Shown here piece after piece: positions 40,104 to 51,675 of a stretch of 64,000 bases of DNA (positions within the stretch are counted from its first letter, which is position 1; the number at the start of each line of letters is the position of its first letter). Below the pieces are notes generated by a model. That model saw only the letters and a program-made list of their open reading frames with translations, ran no database searches and was not told the origin of the DNA. The translations under genes were made by a program, and so were the position numbers. Source of the DNA: Symbiodinium natans (taxonomy: Eukaryota > Sar > Dinophyceae > Suessiales > Symbiodiniaceae); the NCBI GenBank assembly GCA_905221605.1, contig CAJNDS010002473.1, positions 148,501 through 212,500 on the forward strand, read 5' to 3'.

Positions 40104-41556
40104 GTCAAAAACCCTAAGCTCTAAATGCTAAACCCTAAAACCCTAAACCCTAAACCCTAGGGTACCCTGAGCCCTCAGTCAAAAACCCAAAGGAACAAAG
40201 CCATCTCGCCTGGCCTCCCCAGCCACAAACCCAAAAGCTCCCAGCTCTAGCTTTTCATTTCCGGAATATCCCTTTCCCCAAACCCTAAACCGTAAACCCT
40301 AAACCCTAAACTCAGACACCCGGATTTTCCCCTAAACCCCAAACCCCCACAAAAGCCATAGGCTCAGAATCGCGCTCAAAAGCCTTGGCAGGGTATAGGG
40401 TTTAGGGTTTAGGGTCTAAGCTCCTAATGTAAGTTCTGGAGAAGCCTTAGGGCGTCCCTAAGCCGTTAAACCTCCAATCTAGGGATCCCAAGTAGAGGCC
40501 CTTAGTTTGGGTTCCCTTGCGATATAATCCATACACTACATGTATATTATATTCTTTGTGGTACTTCACTGTAACTTTAGATCCTTACCCTTTCTGGGTT
40601 AGTTGGGTTTCTTAACAAGGCAGCTAAAAGTTCAACTTTTAGCTACCCTCCTGAGTGCAGCCAAGTAATTCGGCCCATACGCCAGGTCCCTATCAACAAG
40701 GGTAAGGGGCCATACTACTTACTTCGCCTTTAGTTGCACTTTAAACTGTTTGTGTTTAGGGTTTAGGGTTTAGGGTTTAGGGTTTAGGGTTTAGGGTTTA
40801 GGGTTTAGGGTTTAGGGTTTAGGGGGAATATTAAAGTTCAACTTTTTTTGGCCTTGGTTATTGGAGAAGTCAGACTAAGGGCCGGGCCCAGCGAGCTTGA
40901 AACGCTCAATCTCTCTCCCCCCCCCCGCTCTCTCTCCGGTCTAAACCTTAAACCCTAGACCCTAAACCCTAAACCCTGAACCCTGAACCCTAAACCCTAA
41001 ACCCTAAACCCTGAACCCTGAACCCTGAACCCTGAACCCTGAACCCTGAACCCTAAACCCTAAACAAAATAACCCGAAACCCACCCCCCAAGCCTCGCAG
41101 GGTCAGTTCCATCAATCACAGTTTCAACCCCAAGTTTGGAGGGAGGCGACCAGGGGGGAGGGGGTTTAGGGTTCAGGGTTCAGGGTTAAGAGTTTAGGGT
41201 TTGGGTGGAGCATGAGGCTTTCGGTTTAGGTTTTGGGGTTGGGGATGTTGGTTTCGAGTTTGGGCTGGGTTGTGTGGTGAGTAGTGGGTCGGGTTTTCAG
41301 TCTCAGGGCTTGTGGAACGCAATCAGGGGATTCACGGTTTAGAGGCTTAGGGGTTCGAGCTGGGGATCTGGTGAATTTGATTTTCAGGGTTTAGGGTTTA
41401 GGGTTCAGGGTTTAGGGTTTAGGGTTTGGTTGAGGTTTTTCAGGACCCAGCGCGGTGTCAGGAGTGTTGTGCCCAGAGGGTCCTTGAGGTTTTGGGATGC
41501 TCTAAACCCTAAACCCTAAACCCTAAACCCTAAACCCTAAACCTTTTGGGTCTCAG
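40104..41556. other. Repeat-rich non-coding stretch
   Basis: Contains the first copy of a dispersed 115-bp element (40552-40667), a TTTAGGG array (40755-40825), CCCTGAA/CCCTAAA units (40945-41065) and decayed TTTAGGG. No gene recognised. Confidence 0.65.
40552..40667 (+). repeat. Dispersed 115-bp element, copy 1
   Basis: Runs from TTCTTTGTGGTACTTCACTG to GAGTGCAGCCAAGTA. The core contains TTTCTTAACAAGGCAGCTAA and a hairpin AGCTAAAAGTTCAACTTTTAGCT. Close copies are at 49241-49356 and 63169-63285. SINE-like or MITE-like; no Pol III boxes are clear. Confidence 0.75.
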
Positions 41557-41646
41557 GGTAGCTTGTTCCACAAGCTGCCATTTGTAGGGGCATTTATACG
41601 GAGTCTTGCCTCAAAAGCAGTGTGCTTCCTGGCTACAACCGGCCAT
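41557..41646 (+). CDS. Coding-like exon with splice signals
   Basis: A GGGTCTCAG acceptor is followed by GSLFHKLPFVGAFIRSLASK and then AVCFLATTGH, ending at a GTAAAG donor (41647). Hydrophobic and protein-like; family unknown. CCCTAAA on both sides. Confidence 0.5.
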
Positions 41647-42036
41647 GTAAAGATCCTAAACCCTAAACCCTAAACCCTAAACTCCATACCCCGAGTCCTA
41701 AATCTGAGCGTTACGAAGTGGCGAGTCCCGAGCAACCACCAGCTTCCCAAATTCAGTGGTCCTTGTGTTGCTCCTTGTCCAGCCGTGGGGGTTTAGGGTT
41801 TAGTGTTTAGGGTTTAGGGTTTAGAGGCTTTAGCACTGGTGCAGAATGTATTGGCTTAGCGTTAGGGTGCCCTTGTGCAGTTGTGTGTGTGTGTTTTTTA
41901 AGGGTGGTGGCTTGTCTGGACCGAAATGTCGAACATCACTTTTTCCCCCCCCGAAGCACGCTGTCGGCTTTGTCGAAAATTTTCTTACCGCCCCAAAACC
42001 TGAACCCGAACATGCCCTGAGCCCTAAACCGTGCAG

Positions 42037-42139
42037 CTGCACGCAGGCTACGCTGCCAAATGGGCGATGTTCGCTACGAAGTTGCAACTGCACCTCGATC
42101 CTGTTGAGTTGAGTTGGGAGCGCGCTTGCAATTCTCAAG
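42037..42139 (+). CDS. Coding-like exon candidate, possibly PPR-like
   Basis: After GTGCAG the frame reads LHAGYAAKWAMFATKLQLHL and then DPVELSWERACNSQ. The V-E-L-S-W-x-x-A-C part recalls the start of a PPR repeat. Not certain. Confidence 0.45.
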
Positions 42140-43359
42140 GAAACCCTACACAAACAGTGGTTGATTCGAAATTGGTTTTCATTTTTAGTACCCCTAGTCC
42201 CTAAATAGTCCTGGTAAGGCCAGTAAGGATTAATCTTTTATTGGCACCCTAGATCTACCCAAGCCTGTCAAGGGGGACCTTTGGGATTCTGGGGCTTGGG
42301 GGGGATTCAGGGCTTAAAGGTTTGCATCTTCTTTTATCCCACTCCCGAAACACATTCCATCGACCACAGAACCCTGTAGGGTTGAACCCCTACACTCTAA
42401 ACCCTAGCCCTAAACTCTAAACCCTAAACCCTAAACCCTAAACCCTAAACCCTAAACCCTACACCCTAAACCCTACCCCTAAACCCTAAACCCATAAACA
42501 GAGCCCCGAGCCCGTGAAGTGAAACCGCTGCAAGGAGCCCTCACCCCGAAACCCCGAAACTTCATCTCCTCTAGGGATTTTAGGGCTTGCGGCGTAGGGT
42601 TTTAGGGTTTTAGGGTTTAGGGTTTAGGGTTTAGGGCTAGGGTTTAGGGTTGAGGGGTTCAACCCCATACGCCCATATGCTGCAGACCTCAGCCCCGAGC
42701 CCCCACAGAAGACGGCGTATGAGACATGCATTCTTGTGATGAGAGGGGATTTAGGGTTGGGGTTTGGGGATACGGGTTTAGGGTTTAGGGTTTAGGGTTT
42801 AGGGTTTAGGGTTTAGGGTTTAGGGTTTAGGGTTTAGGGCTTAGGGCTTAGGGTTAGGGATGAAGTAGATGATTGTTGTTTGCATGCATATATTGAATGC
42901 ATATATTTTTTATACTCGGGGTCTCCCAAAAATTCCCCCACGAAGGGGTGTCTCCCAATACTCCTCACTACTTTGGGTCTGTAGATTCTTCGGGGTGCCC
43001 TCTTTGGGAGAGTTTCGGGGGACCTTATGATCGTCTTACTTTGGGAAGCCTTCGGGTATGTTTGGATGAAAGCAAGATATGGGTGGTTGTCAACATGATG
43101 GCCCCTTTTTGGATCCCTATGATAACTTAGGGTACCCTAAAAAGGATCATAGTCTTGACCGCCACCCATATGTCAAACATGCAGAAATTGTCAATCCTTT
43201 GCCATCCGTTCTTAGGTCCCTTACATCATACGGCCCTTCATATTGAGGGCACCCCAAAGAGCTTGGGGTTTGGGGTTGAAGAGTTTAGGGTTTTGGGTTT
43301 AAGGTTTAGGGTTTAGGGTGTAAGGTCACAATTGAAGAGTTGGCCATGTCAGCAGGCAG
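42140..43359. other. Repeat-rich non-coding stretch
   Basis: CCCTAAA tracts (42415-42500), TTTAGGG tracts (42600-42650, 42776-42845), a palindromic stretch near 43095-43170. No gene recognised. Confidence 0.6.
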
Positions 43360-43440
43360 CTGGACGATCATGGCAGCGACAACAACGAGGAGGAGGACGA
43401 TTCTGTCGATTCCCTCTCCAGCGAGCAGTGCCTCCACGAA
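43360..43440 (+). CDS. Acidic coding-like exon candidate
   Basis: After a GGCAG acceptor the frame reads LDDHGSDNNEEEDDSVDSLS and then SEQCLHER, an acidic linker. The opposite strand is open too and would give a hydrophobic segment (RIVLLLVVVAAMIV), so the strand is not settled. Confidence 0.35.
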
Positions 43441-43687
43441 AGAACCCTAAACCCTTCTTTGTCTTTGTTTTTTGTTCCTTTTCTTTTTTTTTTTTCTTTT
43501 GCTGTTTCTTTTCATTGTTACTTTGTTTTTTTTTTTTGAGACCCGAACCCCCCCCCCCCCCCCCGAAACCCTAAGCCACGTCTGGGTGGCTTCGGGGTTC
43601 AGGAGTCAGGGTTTAGGTTTCGGGTTTAGGGTTTAGGGTTCAGGGTCCTGGAAGGGTTTAGGGAACCTTGACATACGCGTACATGGG

Positions 43688-43783
43688 CAGCTCTAAAAGT
43701 TATTAGGGTTCCTTTTCGTGGGATCCTGTTAATAAGGGTGCCGTACTTTCCATAGGACCCAAAAGGGAACCCTAATTTAGAGC
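43688..43783. repeat. AGCTCTAAAAG palindromic element
   Basis: Left arm AGCTCTAAAAGTTATTAGGG with TTCCTTTT and right arm AAAAGGGAACCCTAATTTAG with AGC are inverted complements over about 30 bases. Confidence 0.75.
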
Positions 43784-44662
43784 AGTACCAGTATATATAT
43801 ATATATATGTATAAAGTAGCGGACTTCCCGATCCTTGAGCGGCCGGTGGTCGCTACGGGCAAGCGTAAGTACGACAAACGCTTACTAGATGACTTCAAAC
43901 TCTTGCAGTCTTGCGCCTAGGGGGGGTTGTTCTTAAAGCTCCCGGCCCTAAACCCTAAACCATAAAACCCTAAACCCCAAAACCCTAAACCCTACTCCTA
44001 AACCCCAAACCCTAAACCCCAAACCCCAAACCCCTTTAAGTGTTGAAGGCATTCTGGGCCTGATGGATCCCCACTGCGCGGGCTTGCCTCGGAGGTGAGA
44101 ACTCCTAAGCTGGGGCCGGGCAGCGTAAGCAAAATTTGCTGCCAAATCTGCTTTATACATCTTATATGAAATTTCATTCTCTTTTTTATTGTATATTTCT
44201 ATATTATATGATATACGTCATGCATGTATAGTATTATATATAGATACGTACACACATATTCTTATATTAGTATATTAGTATAGTTTGTATTGCTATAGTA
44301 CTATATTTCCTTGTATTAAATTTTGGTTTACATGTTTTACCATGTATTCTGTATATGCCTTGCATATATGTACATATGTATGTATATATGTGTATATGTG
44401 TACGAATCTTGGTGATCTGGTGCGCTGAAGCTCAAACCCCAAACCTTAAAACCTCAGCAGGGCCTGAGCCCAGAAAAGGGTTTTGGGTTTAGGGCCAAGG
44501 GGTTGGGGGTTGGGGTTTAGGGTTTAGGGTTTCGGGTTTGGGTTTATGGCTTAGGTTCAGGGTTTAGGGTTTGGCGCCTGCCTTGGAGTCCTCAGGTGTG
44601 TCATTCACATGCGTCCCGCCGCCGGGCAGCACTGGCACCAACGCACGGCTTCTTCATCTACA

Positions 44663-44840
44663 CCCTAAACCCTAAACCCTAAACCCTAAACCCTAAACCC
44701 TAAACCCTAAACCCTAAACCCTAAACCCTAAACCCCAAACCCTAAACCCTAAACCCTAAACCCTAAACCCTAAACCCTAAACCCTAAACCCTTAACCCTG
44801 AACCCTGAACCCTGAACCCTGAACCCTGGACCCTGTAAAC
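44663..44840 (+). repeat. CCCTAAA array passing into CCCTGAA
   Basis: About 25 units. The last five carry G in place of the first A, showing local spreading of a variant unit. Confidence 0.95.
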
Positions 44841-44848
44841 CCTAAAAC

Positions 44849-44941
44849 CGAATTCTTGGGCAGATCGGTGAAGCGATTTGGGCCCACACATCTCAGGAGG
44901 TCTGTTGCTCCCGAAAACAGATGCAGGCTAGAGCACCCTCC
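44849..44941 (+). CDS. Coding-like exon candidate
   Basis: The open frame reads RILGQIGEAIWAHTSQEVCC and then SRKQMQARAPS. CCCTAAA on both sides. Family unknown. Confidence 0.45.
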
Positions 44942-45026
44942 AAGCCCTAAACCCTAGCCCTTAACCCTAAACCCTAAACCCTAAGCCCTAAACCCTAAAC
45001 CCTAAACCCTAAACCGCAACTCTCAG

Positions 45027-45130
45027 CCTGTCGGGCTCACTCTGGCATCTGCTGTGGTGAGGTGTGGGCCAAATCCTTGGACGCGCCAATGGTCAGGAAC
45101 ACGAAGAAATCGTTAGGCCACGGATGGGGG
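45027..45130 (+). CDS. Coding-like exon candidate
   Basis: A CAACTCTCAG acceptor is followed by a frame reading CRAHSGICCGEVWAKSLDAP and then MVRNTKKSLGHGWG. A GTTTAGGG donor candidate starts at 45131. CCCTAAA upstream. Could be an upstream exon of the channel gene; not shown. Confidence 0.5.
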
Positions 45131-47239
45131 GTTTAGGGTCTCAGGCATAGGTTTAGGGTTTAGGGTTTAGGGTTTAGGGTTTAGGGTTTAGGGTTTAGGG
45201 TTTAGGGTTTAGGGTTTAGGGACTCCGAAGCCCCGAAGCCCAGGAAGGGCCGCAGTGAAAGGAGGATCGTTTCTTTGGGCTGTCGTTAGGGTTTAGGGTT
45301 TAGGGTTTAGGGTTAAGGGTTTAGGGTTCAGGGTTTAGGGTTTAGGGTTTAGGGTTTAGGGTTTAGGGTTTAGGGGTTCAAAGCTTTCGGCGGCGTGTGA
45401 GAGACTCGCAGAAACCATGCCGCAGCAGAGTTGATAGACATTTAGGGTCTTGGGTTTACGGTTGGTGGTTTCAGGTGAATTCTTGCCAAGCTGCCCATTG
45501 CAAAGTTAGGGATGTTTCTTTTTGTTCAGGGGGACAATGGTAGTGGCAAGAGGTTCACCCTAAACCCTAAACCCTAAACCCTAAACCCTAAACCCTAAAC
45601 CCTAAACCCTAAACCCTAAACCCTAAACCCTAAACCCTAAACCCTGAACCCTGAACCCTGAACCCTGAACTAAGGGTTTGAGGTTTAGGACCTTGGCTGT
45701 TGGTCACAAACCCTAAACCCTAAGCTCTAGAAGCCCTCAGGCCCTGACGCCACTGGTCTGAAATCAGTAGACGTTGAGGGACTTTGTTCGAGGATAGGCT
45801 CGAACCCTAAACCCTAAACCCTAAACCCTAAACCCTAAACCCTAAACCCTGTTGAGGGGCAAACGGGGGAGGGGTTCTGTCCTAAGCATCCCAGGGCCCC
45901 CTTCGAAGACCCAACTCTGGGCCGGCAAGAAGGTTTAGGGTTCAAGCATCCGGGGGTTTAGGGTTCAGGGTTCGGGTTTGGGGTTTAGGGTTTAGGGTTT
46001 AAGGTTTAGGGTTTATAAGGGTTTAAGGGTCCAGGATTTGGGTTGAAGCTTCTATACATGGCCTGCACCCAAACCTTTCACATCCTCAATCTAATTATGG
46101 GTTTGGCGTTTAGGGTTTAGGGTTTAGGGTTTAAGTTTAGGGTTTAGGACTTTAGGTTACAAACCCGGCGAGCCCGCAAGCGCTGAACTCTCGGTGAACA
46201 ACCCGCTTCCCTAAACCAATTTTCTAGGACCTAGCGTAGGCCCTTGTTCCCCTTTTTTGGGTCTAGGTTCCCTTTTTTAATCCGCAAAGCCCAAAAGGGC
46301 ACCCTTTTATTCCTGGGTTACTCTTGGTCCTAGTTTTGGGAGTCCTTGGCAGGTAGCACCTTGGCGCGCACTACGACGCTGCGGGTGCGGGAGGCAAGGT
46401 TCACGGCACCTTGGGCGCAAAGTCTGCGTCTTAAGGGCGGTTCAGGGGTCTATCGGGTGCAGGGGTTACTTTTTGTAGGTAGGCGCAACGCTAGGCTCAA
46501 CCTGAAACAGTAGCAACTCATCCAAGACTAGAGGACATTACGTGTTCAGCAGCAAGCACAGGCAAGGCGCATTAGGGGGAAAGGGGCCTCCTCACCCAAC
46601 CTCCGGCTGCCCACGACGGGGAAAGGTGTACCCTAAACCTGACACCCTTAACCCTGAACCCTAAACCCTAAACCCTAAACCCTAAGGGTCCCCCTAAACC
46701 CTGAACCCACGGAACTTCGTTGGATGGATCCCGCACTACACCCCACTCTGTGCCCCCCCCCCCCCCCTGCGCAGTTATTTCGAGAGCACGCAGCATGCAA
46801 CAGCCAGGGCAGGGGTCCTCCTCCCCGCACCGCACACACACACCACACACACACACACACACACAACTTACACTTACATAAACCCCAATGGGTTCCCCTA
46901 CTCCCCCCTTCTATACTACCCCCCCCCCCCAGGTTTCCCCCATGATTACGGCTGATCAGGGGTAATTAAGCAGAATTAAGTTTGCTTCAGGGCTGAACCT
47001 CGGGAGGTAGTATAGAGGGGGAGGTAGTAGGGGAACCCATAGAAACCCTAAACCCTAAACCCTAAACCCTAAACCCCAAACCCTAAACCCTAAACCCTAA
47101 ACCCTAAACCCTAAACCCTAAACCCTAAACCCTAAACCCTAAACCCTGAACCCTGAACCCTGAACCCTGAACCCTATAACCCTATAACCCTATAAACCCT
47201 AAAGCCTAAAGCCTCCGCGAGGAAAAATCCCCACTGCAG
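45131..47239. other. Telomeric tracts, palindromic element, weak coding hints
   Basis: TTTAGGG arrays (45152-45222, 45286-45375), CCCTAAA arrays (45559-45668, 45800-45850, 47043-47180), a CTAGGACCC element (46224-46334), C runs near 46756 and 46920, (CA)n near 46835-46865. A frame at 46345-46433 (STLARTTTLRVREARFTAPW) may be coding. Confidence 0.6.
46224..46334. repeat. CTAGGACCC palindromic element, copy 2
   Basis: Left end CTAGGACCTAGCGTAGGCCC and right end GGGTTACTCTTGGTCCTAG match 6704-6819. Confidence 0.75.
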
Positions 47240-47284
47240 TTTCTCGTCATCGACCCTCACAGCCGATGGCAGCTGTCTTGGCGG
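47240..47284 (+). CDS. Channel exon: segment before S1
   Basis: A CCACTGCAG acceptor is followed by FLVIDPHSRWQLSW. The pattern F-x-(I/V)-x-P-x-S-x-x-x-x-x-W before S1 is typical of this channel group. The donor may be a GC (CG|GCTTGG), which gives the right phase to join 48457; otherwise the exon runs to a GTAAAT at 47298, whose phase does not fit. CCCTAAA repeats lie upstream. Confidence 0.6.
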
Positions 47285-48137
47285 CTTGGCTTTAGCCGTA
47301 AATGAGGGCGTTTTTGCCCTAAACCCTAAACCCTAAACCCTAAACCCTAAACCCTAAACCCTAAACACCCTCAACCCTCAACCCTAACCCCTTTGATTCT
47401 TAAGTCCTAAAGCACCAGCCTTGCCAAGCACAGAGCCCCCCGACAAAGAATCTCTCGAAGGCAATTACAAGTTTCCGTTTTTGCAAGAATCCTTAAGATG
47501 ACCCTGGCAAACCTCTAGAAGGTAATGATGAGTAGATCGAGTATTTCCGTTTTCTAAGGCTCCTTAAGAAAACCCTGGCAAGCCCTACCAGCTCTTTCCC
47601 GACCATAGCCCTGAGTGATCTACAGAGAGAGGACGCGTGGCGGCTTTTGGGGGGATGAGGTGTTTAGGATTGCGGTTGCAGTTGGCGATCTTGGCAGAAT
47701 ATGCCATCATAGGCGGAGCTGGAACCCTAAACCCTGAACCCAAAATCCTAAACCCGAAGCCCTAAACCCGAAACGATGAGCCTCCAGAATCTCAAGTTCG
47801 GAGGCCCAAAACAGCAAGAAATCCTACGAGCAAACGCAAATACCCTAAGCCCGGCCTCCTAGACCTCAACAGCCTCCATCTAACTTCCTCAGCCCCCCCC
47901 CCCCCCGCTCAAGAATCCCTCAACACAATATGTATATATGTATATATATATATATATGTGTATACATACATACATACGTACGTACGTACATACATACATA
48001 CATATATATATATATACACACACACAACAAAGCGCCCTGAGGCCCTTAGGCCCTTTGGCTCTTACTGTTCACAGGATCTTGTACTACATATATATATACA
48101 TATACATATATAGAAATATACTATTTCAACAGATACA

Positions 48138-48183
<46 letters not shown>

Positions 48184-48369
48184 CACATGCTTTTTCGTTG
48201 TTTAGCTGTCTGTTCTTTTTGTTTCTTTTTTTTGGGGGGATGGGCGGGGGGTGGGTGGGGGTACTTCGGGTTTAGGGTTTATTGGGTGCACGAAGCCCAG
48301 AAGCGCTCCCTCCGCCCAAAAACCCCAAACCCTACACCCTCAACCCTAAACCCTAAACCCTAAAGCCTA

Positions 48370-48446
48370 GACCCCAAACCCTAAACCCTAAACCCTAAAC
48401 CCTAAACCCTAAACCCTAAACCCTAAACCCTAAACCCTAAACCCCA
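48370..48446 (+). repeat. CCCTAAA array ahead of the S1 exon
   Basis: Ends 10 bases before the AG acceptor (CATCCTCAG) of the S1 exon. Confidence 0.95.
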
Positions 48447-48456
48447 ACATCCTCAG

Positions 48457-48520
48457 GGCTTTCCTGGCCAGTGCCTTCATCCTCTGGGACCTCATCACCA
48501 TCCCATTGGAGATGTTCGAT
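48457..48520 (+). CDS. Channel exon: S1 helix
   Basis: After CATCCTCAG the frame reads AFLASAFILWDLITIPLEMF and then D, followed by a GTGAAG donor. The hydrophobic helix ending L-W-D-L-I-x-I-P-L-x-x-F-D is the S1 signature of CNG-like channels in protists. The exon ends in phase 0. Confidence 0.75.
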
Positions 48521-50220
48521 GTGAAGGCTGTCACCCTAAACCCTAGGCCTAAACCCTAAACCCTAAACTCTAAACCCTAAACCCTAAACCCTAAACCCTA
48601 AACCCAGGGTTCTAGTGCAGATCTAAGTGTACTGAAGGGTTTTCTTACTGCAAGCACTAAACCCTAAACCGCGTTTGCAAGACCCCAATGCCCCTTAGCC
48701 ACGGCACGCCGCGACTCTTTTTGGGATCCGTCTTGCTTTGTTAAGGAGAACCCTAAACCCTAAACCCTAAACCCTAAACCCTAAACCCTAAACCCTAAAC
48801 CCTAAACCCTAAACCCTAAACCCTAAACCCTAAACCCTAAACCCTAACCACAATATATTGAGATCTCTGGTCCAAGCTGGAAAAAACTCGCATTGTAAGT
48901 TCGGGTCCGGTGTTTTTTTTCTACAAGGTTTTGGGAGAACCCCGATTCCCAAACCCTGGTTCCATCCGGGCTTTGGGTTTAGGGTTTAGGGTTTAGGGGT
49001 TTAGGGGTTTAGGGTTTAGGGTTGAGGGTTTAGGGTTTCGGGTTTAGGGGTTTAGGGGTTTAGGGGAGTAGGGGTGTCGGGTTTGGGGTTCAGGGTTAGG
49101 GGTTTAGGGGCTTGGGGGCTTAGGGTTTCGGGGTTTAGGGGATTAGGGGTTGAGGGTCTGGGGGCCCGCGCTCTCTTACCCAGGTCTAGTTCAGTTGGCC
49201 AGAGCATGGATGCCCGAACGATGACAACGTCCATGATCATTTCTTTGTGGTGCTTTACTGTAGCTTTAGATCCTTACCCTTTTTTGGGCTTATTGGGTTT
49301 CTTAACAAGGCAGCTAAAAGTTTCAATTTTTAGCTACCCTCCTGAGTGCAGCCAAGATTTGTCCTGGACAGACAACCTCGACAATGGAATCCGTTCCGAG
49401 GGTTCACTTCAACCAAACAAGCTTTTCTCGCAGGCGGGCTTGTTTTTTTTGGCAGTGTTTGAGCCATTTTTGAACTGCAAGTCCTGTGACACAAAAATGC
49501 TCTCAAGATTGGAAGGCCTCAAATCACCACTCCCCCCGCGTGGAAACATCCAGTTTTTTTGTAGCATTTTGTGAAGAAACAAACGCGAAGCTCCCAGAAG
49601 TGCTTCCCATGCTGCCAACTTGCACTTTGTACGGCCATTTTCCACTCATGACTCATGACTAGCAAATGCAAACTAGCCCCATTTGCCCTAAACCCTAAAC
49701 CCCAAACCCTAAACGCTAAACCCTAAACCCTAAACCCTATAAACCCTAAACCCTAAACCCTAAACCCTAAACCCTAAACCCTAAACCCTAAACCCTAAAC
49801 CCTAAACCCTGTACTACTGCAAATCTTAGGTTCTTGCTTGTACATCGAAGTTTTGCTCTGAAAACTCTTTTGGGGGCCGGCTTTCGGGGATCCTTTTGAT
49901 CTTTTGGGCGCTGCATCTTACTCAGGGTGACATTCGGGGCTTCTGCCTGGGCTACTAGGCATGAGGGTTTAGAGCTCAATTGGGGCACTGTAGGGTTTAG
50001 CGTGGATCGGATTTACGTTGTGATCTTTTAAGCTGGATTTATGGTATACCTCCTTCGAATTCTGCTAAGATGGAGTGAGTGGGTACCGACGTTGCAGAAG
50101 TGGAGCTCACTATCTTGGAGGGTCCAGTATCGTAGCCGCAGCCCCTTGCCTGGGGTCCCTGGGCCTTGCAGGTAGTGGAGTTTGTTGGCCTTGTGTCGCC
50201 TAAACCTGAAACCCTAAACC
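48521..50220. other. Channel intron region: telomeric arrays and dispersed element
   Basis: CCCTAAA arrays at 48590-48605, 48752-48846 and 49725-49812, TTTAGGG field at 48975-49160, and copy 2 of the 115-bp element (49241-49356). The open frame 49074-49574 runs through that element and is not a gene. Confidence 0.65.
49241..49356 (+). repeat. Dispersed 115-bp element, copy 2
   Basis: Closely matches 40552-40667, including TTTAGATCCTTACCCTTT and TTTCTTAACAAGGCAGCTAA. Confidence 0.8.
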
Positions 50221-50385
50221 CGGATCCGATACATGCCTTGAGGCGCGCAAGCGGTCACTCGACCTGAAAGCAATGCAATAAGGCGTTCCGCGGCTCGCGT
50301 CGATGTAGGAAGTCTTGATGCGCGACATCCGAAACCCCGCGATCTCGGTACTACCGTTGTAAACGTTGAGTCTTTCATCCCACGC
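50221..50385 (-). CDS. Minus-strand coding-like fragment
   Basis: The minus strand is open and reads WDERLNVYNGSTEIAGFRMS, then RIKTSYIDASRGTPYCIAFR and SSDRLRASRHVSD. It is more protein-like than the plus strand, which has stops. It lies in a channel intron on the opposite strand. Family not recognised. Confidence 0.4.
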
Positions 50386-50468
50386 CCTAAACCCTAAACC
50401 CACGTGCAGACGTCACCCTAAACCCTAAACCCGAAACCCTAAACCCTAAACCCTAAACCCTGAGATGT

Positions 50469-50550
50469 CGAAATTCTGAGCGGCTCGAGCACGTTAGCCT
50501 GCAGGAAGTGATCGACGTTCTGGATGCCGTTGGCTATGCCCTTCGTGCTT
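50469..50550 (+). CDS. Coding-like exon candidate
   Basis: The frame reads RNSERLEHVSLQEVIDVLDA and then VGYALRA. A CCTGCAG acceptor-like site ends at 50504 and a GTTTAT donor candidate starts at 50551. It does not look like S2; role unknown. Confidence 0.4.
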
Positions 50551-50640
50551 GTTTATCGAATCTTATTCCCCTATATAACCCCTATATACCTTATATAGTC
50601 TTTATATACCCAAATTCTTCATCTTATTCCCCTATATAAC

Positions 50641-50680
<40 letters not shown>

Positions 50681-51037
50681 ACCTCTATAAGGTCCTGTAA
50701 GGGTCCCTGCTTTAGCTGCTTGTTTATTATCCACACCCTCGACCCGTAACATGAACTCTATCAACGGCAGAGGAATGTAGCCGTCATGTGGTCATTTCTC
50801 AAAATTATGGTCCCTTATTTTCGGGTACCCAAAATATGTTAGTGGCCGCCTGTTTCATCTCAACCCCACAAGGGCCCATATTTTTCAGAAGTGATCACGT
50901 GGCTTTTGCTTTGCCCATCGGATCTTGTCGGGCATTTGTTTGACCGCGCATGTAGGGCTTAGCATTTCTCGGTCCCTGGGGGCGCAAAGAACGCGAGAAT
51001 TAGAGAACTCAGACTCAGACTGCCTTTTTTGCCCTCA

Positions 51038-51131
51038 GGGTCCATGTACCTTGTAATTATATACTTGGGCCCCAAAGTCCCTATCTAGCAAGGACTTTCA
51101 GGCCCTATTCCCTGTTTAAGTACATGGACCC
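51038..51131. repeat. GGGTCCATG palindromic element, copy 4
   Basis: GGGTCCATGTACCTTGTAAT on the left and AAGTACATGGACCC on the right, with CTTGGGCCCCAAAGTCC within. Confidence 0.8.
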
Positions 51132-51560
51132 TTAGGGTTACATGCTCCCTTAACGGGCGACGCAAAGGGGAAACAAGGTACGGTTCACTGCTGGCAAGTT
51201 AAGTCTTTCATTGCGGCCCTCGAGTTAGATTCAGTGCTATAAGGAACCTGAGTGGGGCGTAGGCACCGCAACTGAGTTAAGGAAACTCCCGAATTTACAC
51301 CTAAACTCCAAGCCCAGTATCACTTGACATGCTGTTCTTTCAACCCTAAACCCTAAACCCTCAACCCTCAACCCTAAACCCTAAACCCTAAACCCTTTCA
51401 GCTTGTGGTCTTGGAGTCTCTGGGAACCAGCACCACCACTTCGCGCGCTTGAGGTTGAGGGTTTCGGAGTTGAGGGTTGAGGGGCTTAGGTGCTTAGAGC
51501 TTCGGACCTTAAGCCCTAAGCCTTACACTCTGAAGCCCTAAACCCTAAACAGCGCACACC

Positions 51561-51675
51561 AGCGATCCCAGGTACACTTTTGGCCGAGAAGATCTCAAGC
51601 CCTAAACCCTAAACCCTAAACCCTACACCCTAAACCCCAAACCCTAAACCCTAGCGATCCCAGGTCACTTTTGGC
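51561..51675. repeat. Telomeric tract bracketed by a near-perfect direct repeat
   Basis: AGCGATCCCAGGTACACTTT plus TGGC (51561-51584) recurs as AGCGATCCCAGGTCACTTTT plus GGC (51653-51675), with one base missing. Between them lie 15 unique bases and a CCCTAAA tract (51600-51652). Confidence 0.8.

Larger units (their letters stand above)
43441..44848. other. Repeat-rich non-coding stretch
   Basis: T-rich and C-run sequence (43465-43564), a palindromic element (43688-43783), AT-rich unique sequence (44160-44400), and a long telomeric array (44663-44840). A frame at 44580-44660 (VLRCVIHMRPAAGQHWHQRT) is a weak coding hint. Confidence 0.6.

Noticed and set aside
45526-45556. GDNGSGKRFT, like a P-loop, after a TTGTTCAG acceptor
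   Set aside because: Only ten residues before a telomeric array; too short to claim a nucleotide-binding exon.
49074-49574. 166-residue frame that could mimic an S2 helix
   Set aside because: The hydrophobic part lies in the dispersed 115-bp element that recurs at 40552 and 63169, so it is not the missing S2 exon.
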